In this document: positions 47,166 through 56,900 of the stretch, one piece after another
Layout: each line of letters opens with the position of its first letter
How positions within the stretch are numbered: the first letter of the stretch is position 1
Assembly (NCBI GenBank): GCA_040880525.1
Contig: JBBDIG010000049.1
Coordinates: forward strand, 20,530-84,529
Origin: Bacteroidia bacterium
GTDB taxonomy: Bacteria; Bacteroidota; Bacteroidia; CAILMK01; JBBDIG01
Direction of reading: 5' to 3'
DNA length: 64,000 bases
The notes under the pieces: model-generated
Database searches by the model: none
The model's input: the letters and a program-made list of their open reading frames with translations, nothing else
What the model was told of the DNA's origin: nothing
Translations under genes and position numbers: made by a program

Positions 47166-48053
47166 ATGAAATTTCTGTTTTTTCTGCTTTTCTTATTTCC
47201 CTGCCTTACGTTGTCAGCTCAGTAGGATTCTCTGGTAAAAGGCCGGTTCATTGCGATCATTGCCGGTGAAACTGCCTTTTATATAGCCGGTAGTGCTTAT
47301 CTTCAATTTATCTGGTATAAGGATCATAAGGCGGTTCCTTTTCATTTCTATAATGATAACCAGGCCTGGCTGCAAATGGATAAATATGGCCATGCCTATG
47401 TCGCATATTATGAAAGCAGCATCGGGTACAATTCTTTGCGCTGGGCAGGTTTGGATAAGAAGAAAGCCCTGATCTGGGGTGGAAGCCTGGGCTTGTTGCT
47501 TCAAACGCCTGTAGAGATCTTTGATGGGCTATATGAAGGTTATGGCTTCTCTTGGGGAGATATGGCGGCCAATGCCGCGGGAGCAGGCCTTTTTGTGGGG
47601 CAGGAACTCCTATGGGATGAGCAGCGAATGAGGCTTAAATTTTCTTTTCAGCGCTCTGATTATGCCGACCACCGTTCAGGCATCCTGGGCGAAAATGGCC
47701 TGCAAAGCCTGTTTCTCGACTACAACGGCCCAACTTATTGGCTATCGGCAAATCTTGCATCGCTGACCGCAACAGATCGCATTCCGGGCTGGTTTAACAT
47801 GGCTTTAGGATATAGCGCCAATGGTATGCTGGGCGATTATACAAACCCGGAGTTTTATCGTGGCAATCGCTTGCCGGAATTTCAGCGACACAGGCAATGG
47901 CTGCTTTCGCCTGATGTTGATCTATCGAAAATTAAAACGAACAGAGTAGCAATTAAAGCTGCGCTGAAAGTGCTGAACATTATAAAAATCCCTGCACCCG
48001 CCCTGGAAATGAATTCTAATGATGGTCTGAAATTCCACTGGTTTTATTTTTAA
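47166..48053 (+). pseudogene. DUF2279-like exported protein, interrupted by an amber codon
   Basis: From the ATG at 47166 the frame encodes a signal peptide (FLFFLLFLFPCLTLSAQ), then TAG at 47223-47225, and continues in the same frame DSLVKGRFIAIIAGETAFY through MDKYGHAYVAYY to a normal end at 48053. Apart from the stop the product is a complete ~295-residue protein with the DUF2279-type WGDMAANAAGAGLF motif. In relatives the residue after AQ is often Gln, so CAG to TAG is likely. Translation from the internal ATG at 47376 would give 225 residues without signal. The choice between true mutation, recoding and error is open. Confidence 0.75.
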
Positions 48054-48123
48054 ATTAGTAAAATTCAGATAGTACCACGACTAATAGAGCGGTTATAAGC
48101 CACGGCAGCTACACCCCCTTCGA

Positions 48124-48143
48124 CCCCCTTTCCTTAATGGGGG
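48124..48143. repeat. C-run/G-run inverted repeat
   Basis: CCCCC and GGGGG face each other over a 10-base loop in the intergenic region between the DUF2279-like gene and the lipoprotein gene. No T-run follows. It may be a decayed repeat or weak terminator; about 230 bases here hold no gene. Confidence 0.35.
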
Positions 48144-48283
48144 ATTATCGTTTCGTTGGCAACAGCCTCTTTTTCTTAAACCTGTTAATCCTCAATTTCC
48201 TTCATTAAATAAAAAAAAACTAAAATTTAGATAAACAATTAATCAAAATCAGGTAAAAAATGCCCCGACTTATTTTCCCTGTT

Positions 48284-48937
48284 TTATTGTTTTTCAATTT
48301 TTTTCTCTTCCTCTTTTAATCTCACGGCCTCTTCCATTTCCTCTTTGAGCTTTGCATCAAGCTTGGATATTTCCTTTTCATTTTCACTAATTTCCTGCTT
48401 GTTCTTGTCTATTTCCTTTTTCAATTCATTGTTCTCTTTTACGAGGCTTTCACGCTCTTTCTCATGTTTCCGGATGCTTTTGGTTACGTTCTCAAATTTT
48501 GAGCGCACGGCTCCTCCGGCTGTTTGCTTCACAAATTGATCTATCAGGTTTTGGACGGCCTTGTATTTCTCCGGGTGGGTGCCGGAAGAAAGCAAGGCAC
48601 CTCCCAGATCTACGGTCACATTCATAAAGGTTCCGGTTTCGTTTTCTATTTCAGAAAAAACGGTATAAATATCCAGGGTGCCATCTTGTACGGCAGGGAT
48701 AACGGCATTGTCAGCATACACTTCGCTCCCCACCGTATAGGTTTTTGCATCATATTTTTCTACAAAATCCTCCCAATTGTCTATTACTGTTTTTCGCTCC
48801 ACGTTCGGCACTTTGACGGCAATTCTATCAGGCGTTCCTGGCGTCATAGTGTTCAGGGCTTCTTTCATGGCTGCTTTGTCAGACGCACATCCTGCGAAAA
48901 GCAAAACAAAAGCAAAGTATATTATTCCATTTTTCAT
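48284..48937 (-). CDS. Coiled-coil lipoprotein
   Basis: The 217-residue protein has a lipoprotein signal (YFAFVLLFAGCASD, Cys near residue 16) and a C-terminal charged coiled coil (about residues 150-215, rich in Glu/Lys). Function is unknown; the mature N-terminal part is beta-rich. I use ATG 48937 rather than 48967 because AGGAG lies 3 bases upstream of it and the signal peptide starts there. Confidence 0.75.
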   Translation of the reverse strand: MKNGIIYFAFVLLFAGCASDKAAMKEALNTMTPGTPDRIAVKVPNVERKTVIDNWEDFVEKYDAKTYTVGSEVYADNAVIPAVQDGTLDIYTVFSEIENETGTFMNVTVDLGGALLSSGTHPEKYKAVQNLIDQFVKQTAGGAVRSKFENVTKSIRKHEKERESLVKENNELKKEIDKNKQEISENEKEISKLDAKLKEEMEEAVRLKEEEKKIEKQ

Positions 48938-49058
48938 AACTCCTGTATTTTTTAATTTAAAATACAATGAAACCGGACAATGGTTTGGAACAAACTGTAA
49001 AAATATTCAATTCCTGAAAATAGTAGCCGACACAAACTGCGGGAAAAGTGCAAGCACC

Positions 49059-49102
49059 AAAAAGCCGGGAAGCAACTCACGTCACTCGCTCCCCGGCTTT
49101 TA
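49059..49102 (-). terminator. Terminator of the M16 peptidase gene
   Basis: AAAAGCCGGGG and CCCGGCTTTTT on the minus strand form a strong stem, with a further inner stem, ending in T5. It lies about 20 bases after the M16 gene stop at 49125. Confidence 0.8.
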
Positions 49103-49124
49103 AAATTTGAAATGAAAAGAGTGG

Positions 49125-51968
49125 CTATGGTTTGCTGGCAGCAGGCGTTGTGGTTTCAGGAAACAAAACAATGCGCGCATAATTTTTCATGTCGAGATAT
49201 TCATGGGCTGCCTTCTTTATGTCCTTAGCTGCAAGGTTATCCACGGCATTTTTATCGCTCAGCAATTCTCCCGGATCTTCCTGATGGTAGTAAGCCGATC
49301 TTAGTTTATTGAGCCAAAAACGGTTTTCTTTCAGGTTCGTTTCCAGTTCCCGCTTTTCCTTCTCTTTCACCTTATTAATATCCTTTTCTTCGATCTCGCC
49401 TTTTTTCAGCTTGTCTATTTCGCGAAGAGCCAGAGCGATCAGTGAATCGGCTTTTTGTGGATCGCAGGTAAAGCTTATGGATACGCGATAATCCTGGTTA
49501 GGATATTTGTTCTTTCTGTTGCTGACGCGTACGCCATACACGCCTCCCTCATCTTCACGCAGCTTTTCACGCAGCTTTATGCTCATCACTTCAGTGAGCC
49601 ATTCCAGGCGCTTGTTGTTCATCTTTTCATAATCGTGATCTCCTGTAAAGTTCAGGCTTACCATGCTTTTGGGGTCCTGCCCTTTCTTCAATATCTTGTC
49701 TACTTTGCCCTCCGGGTAGCGGATTCCGATATCCTTGAAATTTTCCTTTGCAGGCCCGCCTGGCAACGAACCAATGTAGCTCTGCAACAGCGGTTTTATT
49801 TCTTCTTTATCAAAATTTCCTACAAGAAAAAAAGTAAAATCACCGGCATTGGCAAATCGCTCCTGATAAATCGAATAAGCTTTATCAAAATCTACTTTTT
49901 TGAATTCCTCTTCAGAAAGCAGGAACTTGCTGCGCATGTGGTTTCTGCTCATGATCTGCTCTACTTCATTAAGGAAAAAATATTGTGGATTGGATCCTAA
50001 ATTTTGATATAAGGCTTGTTGCCTTTGCACGTATGAGTTGAATGATTCATCATCTCTTCTGGGCGCGGTGAAGTAAAGGTTTACGAGCTGTAGCATTATT
50101 TCCAGATCCTCAGCCGAAGCGGAACCGGAAAAACCTTCGGAAAGTGCGCGGACATAAGGATTTACGCCTGCTACTTTGCCCGCCAGTATTTTGCTGATGT
50201 CAGTTCCTGAAAAATCTTTCAGGCCGCTTTCACCGATGAGTCCACTTGAGAAATCAGCGGAATAATAATCCTCGTCTCCATAGAGCGAAGTTCCGCCCAG
50301 GCTGTAGGCTGTAAACAGAATTTCATCATTCTTAAAATCAGTAGGTTTCAGCACCACGCGCGCTCCGTTTTCCAGTACGAGTTCCGTAACACCGAGGTCA
50401 TCATAAGTCTTTACTGAGGTAATCTCACCGGGCGCTGGCCTTTCATCCATTAGGGTTGCAGCAGTAAGTTCATCTTCATAAGGAAGAATTTCTGTTTCTT
50501 CTATTTCTCTGAATTTTTGAATAAATGCATCCTCAGATGGTATTTCCAATCCTTCTTTTTCCGGTGCGGTTACGATGATCACTACATTTTCATCATTTAT
50601 CCATTTATCCGCAATCCTGTTTACATCTTCCAGCTTAATTCCCGGCAACATGGCTCCGGTGGTTTCAAATTCATATTCGATGCCCGGTGCAGGATCGTTG
50701 TCCAGGAAATTGGAGACATATCCCCAGATCAGGGAGCGCGATGGCTGCTTATCTCTTTCGGCAAAACTTTTCTCCTTATTTCTGAGCAGTTCTTTTTTCG
50801 CCCTTTCCAGCTCACTTTCGGTAAATCCGTGGCGCTGAATTCTTTCAGTTTCGGTGAGCAGCGTCTCCAATCCGCGCATAATGCCATCTTCCTTCACATA
50901 TCCCATTGAAGTATAGGCATCCTTAGTCCGGGTAAGGCTGCTGAAGCCGGAATAATAAAAAACAAAAGGAGGATCACTTTTAGAATTAAGCTCCTCCAGT
51001 CTGGCGTTCAGCATCTGATTATACAGATCCTGCATGATCGTTTTCCTGTAGTCATCTGCAGTGGTGTATTCCTGCTTGTCGTTTTTATAATTTACACTGA
51101 TGGTGGTGAAAGTAGCTTCAGGATCAGTGGCCACTTTCGCCAAAACCTCTTTATGGTCGGGTACCTCATAAAATTCGCGGACCACCGGCTTGGGCGAAGC
51201 TGGTAATGTAGAAAAGCGGGTTTTGATCTTTTGCTCCATTTCCTTCGCATCAAAATCACCCACCGCAATAATGGCCATTAATTCCGGCCGGTACCAGTCC
51301 GTGTAAAACTGCTTAAGCGTTTCATGGTCAAAATTTTCCAGCACTTCCTTTTTTCCGATCGGCAGCCGTTCTGCATAGCGCGAATCTTTGAACAATACCG
51401 GGAAATATTCATAGCTCATGCGGGTTTCAGCGCCTAGCCTCTGCCGCCACTCTTCTATCACCACGCCACGTTCCTTCTCTATTTCTTCGCCATCAAAGCT
51501 TACTCCGCCAGCCCAATCCTGCAAAACGAGCAGCGCCTTATCCAGCACTTCCTGCGAATCAGTAGGAACCTGGAGCATGTACACGGTTTCATCAAAACTG
51601 GTGTAGGCATTCAGGTGCGGACCAAATTTTACTCCGGCCAGTTCCAAGTAATCAATAAGGTCATTTTTTGCAAAATTCTCGGTGCCGTTAAAGGCCATGT
51701 GCTCTACGAAATGCGCGAGCCCTTGTTGCTTGTCAGTTTCGGCCAGCGAACCAATATTCACGGCCAGCCTTAGCTCTGCACGATCTTCCGGCTTCTGGTT
51801 TTCACGAATGTAATAAGTCATTCCGTTTGCAAGTTTTCCACGGATCACTTTAGGATCCAGCGGAATTTCCCTTGTTGACTCCGGCTGTGCCTTTTGCTCA
51901 AATGGCAAGGCAACAAACAGCAGTGCCAGCATCAAAATGAAGCAAATACTTCCTGGTAAATTTTTCAT
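49125..51968 (-). CDS. M16 family zinc peptidase
   Basis: The 947-residue protein has a signal peptide (ICFILMLALLFVALPFEQ) and the inverted zinc motif HFVEH at residues 86-90, with a downstream acidic EEIEKERGVVIEEW. Two M16 half-domains (about 35-480 and 510-930) make a pitrilysin-like clam-shell; only the first has the zinc motif, as is usual. It is probably a periplasmic or outer-membrane-associated endopeptidase for small or unfolded peptides. No membrane partner is adjacent. Terminator at 49059-49102. Confidence 0.93.
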   Translation of the reverse strand: MKNLPGSICFILMLALLFVALPFEQKAQPESTREIPLDPKVIRGKLANGMTYYIRENQKPEDRAELRLAVNIGSLAETDKQQGLAHFVEHMAFNGTENFAKNDLIDYLELAGVKFGPHLNAYTSFDETVYMLQVPTDSQEVLDKALLVLQDWAGGVSFDGEEIEKERGVVIEEWRQRLGAETRMSYEYFPVLFKDSRYAERLPIGKKEVLENFDHETLKQFYTDWYRPELMAIIAVGDFDAKEMEQKIKTRFSTLPASPKPVVREFYEVPDHKEVLAKVATDPEATFTTISVNYKNDKQEYTTADDYRKTIMQDLYNQMLNARLEELNSKSDPPFVFYYSGFSSLTRTKDAYTSMGYVKEDGIMRGLETLLTETERIQRHGFTESELERAKKELLRNKEKSFAERDKQPSRSLIWGYVSNFLDNDPAPGIEYEFETTGAMLPGIKLEDVNRIADKWINDENVVIIVTAPEKEGLEIPSEDAFIQKFREIEETEILPYEDELTAATLMDERPAPGEITSVKTYDDLGVTELVLENGARVVLKPTDFKNDEILFTAYSLGGTSLYGDEDYYSADFSSGLIGESGLKDFSGTDISKILAGKVAGVNPYVRALSEGFSGSASAEDLEIMLQLVNLYFTAPRRDDESFNSYVQRQQALYQNLGSNPQYFFLNEVEQIMSRNHMRSKFLLSEEEFKKVDFDKAYSIYQERFANAGDFTFFLVGNFDKEEIKPLLQSYIGSLPGGPAKENFKDIGIRYPEGKVDKILKKGQDPKSMVSLNFTGDHDYEKMNNKRLEWLTEVMSIKLREKLREDEGGVYGVRVSNRKNKYPNQDYRVSISFTCDPQKADSLIALALREIDKLKKGEIEEKDINKVKEKEKRELETNLKENRFWLNKLRSAYYHQEDPGELLSDKNAVDNLAAKDIKKAAHEYLDMKNYARIVLFPETTTPAASKP

Positions 51969-52158
51969 AGGTGTTGGATTATTGATTGATGTTAAAAATC
52001 GCCATTCACCGCTCTACAGGTGAAATTTCATGCGTAATTGATTCCAAAGTTACAGATTACTTTTCCACATTCACAGAAATTTGCCTGCTCTTATGGCTTT
52101 CCTGTGCGGGGCGTTGTGCTGTTGTGGTTGCGCCATAACCCGATGTTGTGCCTCTCTA

Positions 52159-53142
52159 TCAATGCAGAACTGAAACCACCACGTTTCCAACTTTATGGCC
52201 GGCTTCAACATATTTATGCGCTTTTCCAATTTCTTCCAACTGGAAGGTCTGATCCACTACTGGCTTGAAGTGCCCTTCTTCCACAATCTCTTTTAAAAAG
52301 CTTAGATCCTCCTGCTTCCAATATATATTTGAAGCCGCTACAATCACTTTTTTTCTATTAAATAACGAACTGTAAATAGCAGCAAGAATATGCGAAATGC
52401 CAAATTCGGTTAACAGATATTTTCCTTTTGGTGTAAGCAACTTCATGCAGCTCTTCATTGATGTTTTACCAATGGTATCAAAAATAATATCAAACCTTTC
52501 ATTACTTTCGATAAAATCTTCCTTGGTATAATCGATAACATGATCTGCTCCGATTGATTTTACGATCTCAATATTTTTAGTACTGCAAACTCCAATAACA
52601 GTTGCTCCAAAATACTTCGCTAACTGAACGGCAGCCGTGCCTACAGAGCCTGATGCTCCATATATCAATACGCGGTCGCCTTTTTTTATTCTGCCTTTTT
52701 TCTTTAAATAAACCAACGCAGAAAGTGGTCCGTTGACGATGGTTGCTGATTCTTCAAATGATAAATTTTCTGGTTTGAAATATAGCATTCCATTCTCAGG
52801 CAGGCATTTGTATTCTGCATAAGCGCCAAAGCTGAGACCGGTATAGCCAAATACCTGGTCGCCTGGTTTGTACATTTTGACTTTGTTCCCAGCGGTTTCC
52901 ACCGTTCCGGAAAATTCCATTCCGAGTACCGGAATTTTGGGTTTTCTAAAACCAAACATTAAACCTACCGGCAGTTTTAATAAAGGAGGATGATTAAAAC
53001 TTCTCATTTTGGGATCTTCTGCGGTAACTGAGGTAGCATGGATTTTCACGAGCACCTCATTACTTTTCGGAACCGGTTTTTCAATTTCTGCTAATTGCAA
53101 TACATCAGGATTTCCGAACCTCTTGAATACAACTGCTCTCAT
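52159..53142 (-). CDS. MDR-family NAD(P)-dependent oxidoreductase (quinone oxidoreductase-like)
   Basis: The product of about 327 residues has the GroES-like N-terminal domain (LQLAEIEKPVPKSNEVLVKI, GMEFSGTVETAGNKV) and a Rossmann domain with VLIYGASGSVGTAAVQLAK. It lacks the structural-zinc cysteine cluster, so it belongs with the zinc-free quinone oxidoreductase/reductase group. Substrate unknown. An alternative ATG at 53151 adds three residues. The Crp/Fnr gene lies 70-80 bases upstream on the same strand and may control it. Confidence 0.9.
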   Translation of the reverse strand: MRAVVFKRFGNPDVLQLAEIEKPVPKSNEVLVKIHATSVTAEDPKMRSFNHPPLLKLPVGLMFGFRKPKIPVLGMEFSGTVETAGNKVKMYKPGDQVFGYTGLSFGAYAEYKCLPENGMLYFKPENLSFEESATIVNGPLSALVYLKKKGRIKKGDRVLIYGASGSVGTAAVQLAKYFGATVIGVCSTKNIEIVKSIGADHVIDYTKEDFIESNERFDIIFDTIGKTSMKSCMKLLTPKGKYLLTEFGISHILAAIYSSLFNRKKVIVAASNIYWKQEDLSFLKEIVEEGHFKPVVDQTFQLEEIGKAHKYVEAGHKVGNVVVSVLH

Positions 53143-53221
53143 CAGAACCATTATTTTTAATTCAGCACAATATTAGGCCCTGTATCAAGGCGGGAATTTG
53201 ACATAAGTCAAATAATACATT

Positions 53222-53791
53222 TTACGAAGCCCTTGACCTGATTCTGGAGAGAGTCTCTAACGATACATTCAGATAGGACGCAACGATGGTTACCGGCAGG
53301 AACTGAACAACCTGTGGTTCTTTTTCAACCAGTTGCAAATATCGCTGTGAAGCATCCAGGGTTTGAAAGTCTCTGAGCCTTTGCTCAAACCAAACCGCGT
53401 AGTATTCAATAAACATTTTGTCCAGCATCATTACCTCAGGATATTTACTTTTAACTTTATAAAAACGTCTGTAATCAATAACGGTTACTTCCAGTTCGGT
53501 CAAAGCCTCAATATAAACATCCCCCGGTTTCTGCATTATGTAGCTGTCCAGCGATACGGCCACATCATCATGAAAATATATTTCGGTTGTAATTTCTTTG
53601 TCCTTGTAATTATAAAATTTCCTGGCTATGCCCTTTTTAATAAGCAAGTGTGCGGTGCTGATTTTTCCCGGCCTCAGCAGGTATGCGCCTTTTGCGTATT
53701 TTTTATCGGCAAAGACTTCTTCTAATTCCGCAAGAATATCAGGATCTAATTGATTGGATAAATCCTTAATTCTTTTTATGTATGGGTTCAT
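53222..53791 (-). CDS. Crp/Fnr family transcription regulator
   Basis: The 189-residue protein has a cNMP-binding-like beta roll (about residues 15-125, KGAYLLRPGKISTAHLLIKKG) and a short C-terminal helix-turn-helix with TIVASYLNVSLETLSRIRS. This matches the common Bacteroidota Crp/Fnr type that lacks the cAMP-binding arginine pattern, so the effector is uncertain. It is close to and in line with the MDR oxidoreductase, its probable target. No Fe-S cysteines are present. Confidence 0.9.
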   Translation of the reverse strand: MNPYIKRIKDLSNQLDPDILAELEEVFADKKYAKGAYLLRPGKISTAHLLIKKGIARKFYNYKDKEITTEIYFHDDVAVSLDSYIMQKPGDVYIEALTELEVTVIDYRRFYKVKSKYPEVMMLDKMFIEYYAVWFEQRLRDFQTLDASQRYLQLVEKEPQVVQFLPVTIVASYLNVSLETLSRIRSRAS

Positions 53792-53936
53792 TTTAAATTT
53801 ATAAAATGTTCAATCCTTAAATAATGAAAAAAGCCAGGTAAACAAATAACGATTTTCGGAACGATAACCTGCATTCCGTTTAAAAGTTGGTTGAAGCTGA
53901 AACTGCAAGAAATACACGTTCCCTGAAATGAGAAAT

Positions 53937-53958
53937 GCCTTATACTGAAGCATAAGGC
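53937..53958 (-). terminator. Terminator of the PKD protein gene
   Basis: GCCTTAT pairs with ATAAGGC around 8 bases, flanked by AGAAA and TTTTCT that extend the stem. It lies 40 bases after the PKD gene stop at 53998. Confidence 0.65.
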
Positions 53959-53997
53959 TTTTCTCTGAATTTACTGTTGTAATATGCAGGGAGTATC

Positions 53998-56900
53998 CTA
54001 CCTGATCAGCGTTACCGAGCCGATTTTCTTTTTCGTTCCATTGCTCAGGGATTGCCCTTGCCATATTGTGCCGTCTTCAAATGTTGCACTGGCTTTCCAG
54101 ATGTAGGCGTCCTGGTGCATCAGCTTGCCCTGGTAGTAGCCGTCCCAGCCTTCAGCCGGGCGGCCCAGGTCATCCAGCGCAGTGGATTCCCACAGCAGTT
54201 GGCCCCAGGCCGTAAAGACGCGGATCTCATATTCAACCATGCCCACGCCTTTGGGATGGAACAGCCGTACTCCTTCAGGACCGGTTTCCGGTGTAAAGGC
54301 ATTTGGGATCCACAAGCCTTTGAAGAAATCCACATCCAGGGTTTTACGTGCCGTATCCAGGCAACCAAAATCTGAAGTTGTGTATAATATGATCTGGTAA
54401 GGCCGTGCATATTCATACCGGTGTTCGGGATGTTCTTCTTCGCTTGTTGCGCCATCGCCAAATTCCCACAGATAGCTGCTGGCGTCAGTTGACAAATTCC
54501 TGAATTCAACTCCTCCATGCCTTTGCTGGTCGTTCAGTTCCGTCATTTCAAAGTCGGCCTCTGGTTTCGGATAGACTTCAATCCCGGAGTGCATCAGGGT
54601 ATCCACACAGGAACCACCACTCTTCACGATCAGCATCACGTCATAAGTTCCATCATCATAATAGATATGCGTGGGGCTGGCTTCCTGAGAAGAATCGCCA
54701 TCGCCAAAAAACCAGCGGTATTCGGTAGCATCTTGCGTACGGTCGCTGAAGGTTACTGGCAGTGGCTGGCAGCCTTTGGCCGGATCAATATCAAATGCCG
54801 CCTCTGGCCGTGGGTACAACGTAAAGGGCTGCGCAGTGCTGTCAAAACATGAGTATTGATTTGAAACCTTCAGACTCACGGTATAAGTACCCAGCGTGTC
54901 AAACTGTACGCCCGGTTCTTTCAGGAAGCTGGTTTGGCCATTGCCAAAGTCCCACTCGTAAGTAGTGCCGCCCTCTGAACTGTTGATAAAGTTCACTACG
55001 GCCGGAGCATCGCAGCCGCCACCATTTAGTACGGAAAACCGGCTCTCTGGTTTGGGATCTACCTCGATGGTTACAAATCCGGTATCTGTACAGCCAAGAT
55101 CATTGTAGGCGATAAGCTGCACATAGTGCGTTCCTGAATCCTGAAAGGTATGCACCGGTTCATCCTTGCCGGAAGTATTTCCATCGCCAAATTTCCAGAC
55201 ATAATATTTTGCTTTCACGGAGAAATTCCTGAAGTCTACCTCCAGAGGCTGGCATCCGCGCTGGAAGTCAGGAAATACTTCGGCTACTGGTCCTTCAATG
55301 ATCTGGATAGTATCCATCACGGAATCTGTGCATCCGAATGTCTGCGTATGCGCCACCAGTTTCACCAGGTAAGTTCCGGGATGTTCGTACCGGTGCTGTG
55401 GTGAGCGGTCATGCGTACTATGGCCATCACCAAAATGCCAGGTACTGCCTGAAAGGTCTGGTGTGCGATTCGTGAAAGTGATAAGTTCGCCATCGCAGCT
55501 TTTCAGCTTATCAATGCTGAAATCCATTTGTGGCTTCGGATGTACCCGCACTTCATAGGTGGCCGTATCATAGCTACAGCCATTGTGAACGAACTGCCTT
55601 ACCGTGTAAGTTCCGCCTTTCTTAAAAGTATGAACCGGGTTTCTGTCTGAAGAAATATTGCCGTCCCCAAAATCCCAGGAAACGCTCGTGGAATTGCTGC
55701 TCAGATCAGAGAAATGAACTGTAACCGGTGTGCATCCTTCGGTAGTATCAATGTTAAAGAATGCCTTTACATTGTTTGGCGTTACCGTAATTTTCTTCGT
55801 AAAAGTATCCCGGCCGCAGTTATTCCAGGCGATCAGGCTAATGGTATATGTCACCTTTTGCGAATCTGCATAGAATACCTGATCAGAAGGATCTTTTTGC
55901 GTACTGATGCGCCCATCGCCAAAACTCCAGTAAAAGCTGTCAGCATTGCCGATGGTGAGATTATTAAATTTCACGCTTAGCGGAGAACAGCCATTGTTCA
56001 GATTGGTACCAAAGAAAGCTGTAGGCAGCGGATAGATCCGTACTGAATCCTGGTGCGCATCAACGCCACACTTATTCTCTACCCGGAGCGTGATGGCGTA
56101 AGTTGTATCATTATTCTGCTTCTTCACATAATCCACATTATTGGGCGTACGGACTAGGCTGCTGTCTCCGGTTCCAAAGTCCCAGATATAGTTGAGGAAA
56201 CGACCGGTGCTGGTGTTGTCAAAACTTACATTTAGATCCGCACACCCTGAATCCGGCTGCAGCGTGAAAGAAGCCGTTGGCGGATTTATAACAATCGCAG
56301 TTGGCCCGGATGCCGTGTCTGTACATCCGGCATTGCTGGAAGCCACAAGGCGAACGAAATAACTTCCCGTGTCAGCATATTGATGAGAAGGACTTGATGA
56401 ATTATAGACAGCGCCATCACCCATGCTCCAGAAATAGTTGCTGGCACCCGTGCTGTTGTTTATTAATTGAAATGAAACATTCCGGCATTGCTGCGTATCA
56501 ATGGCAAAAGAAGCATTGGGTTTCGGGTTTACTACTACCGATTTTTCTGAAGTATCGGTACAGCCGGTGCTTCCATCGGAATAAATATACCTTACGGAAT
56601 GTGCCCCGGTTCCTGCCGCTGCCGGATCAAAGGTGCCCGCTGCCGAATCTGTGATCCCGGTTCCGGTCCAGTAGCCCCCGGCAGGTGTATAGCCACTAAA
56701 ATTAATGATCCCGGCATTGATACATACCGTATCGTTTTGTCCGGCATCCACCTGCGGAAATGGAATGACCACCACAGGTTTTGTAGCTGAATCTTCACAT
56801 CCTGTGGCAGGAATTGTATAGTGATAGGTAAGCGTGAACGTACCGGCCCCGGCAGTTGCCGGATTAAAGATACCGGCAGAATCCAGTGCTGTTCCCGTCC

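Noticed and set aside
53810..54064. 84-codon minus-strand frame after the PKD gene
   Set aside because: It overlaps the C-terminal sorting domain of the PKD protein and runs through its terminator.
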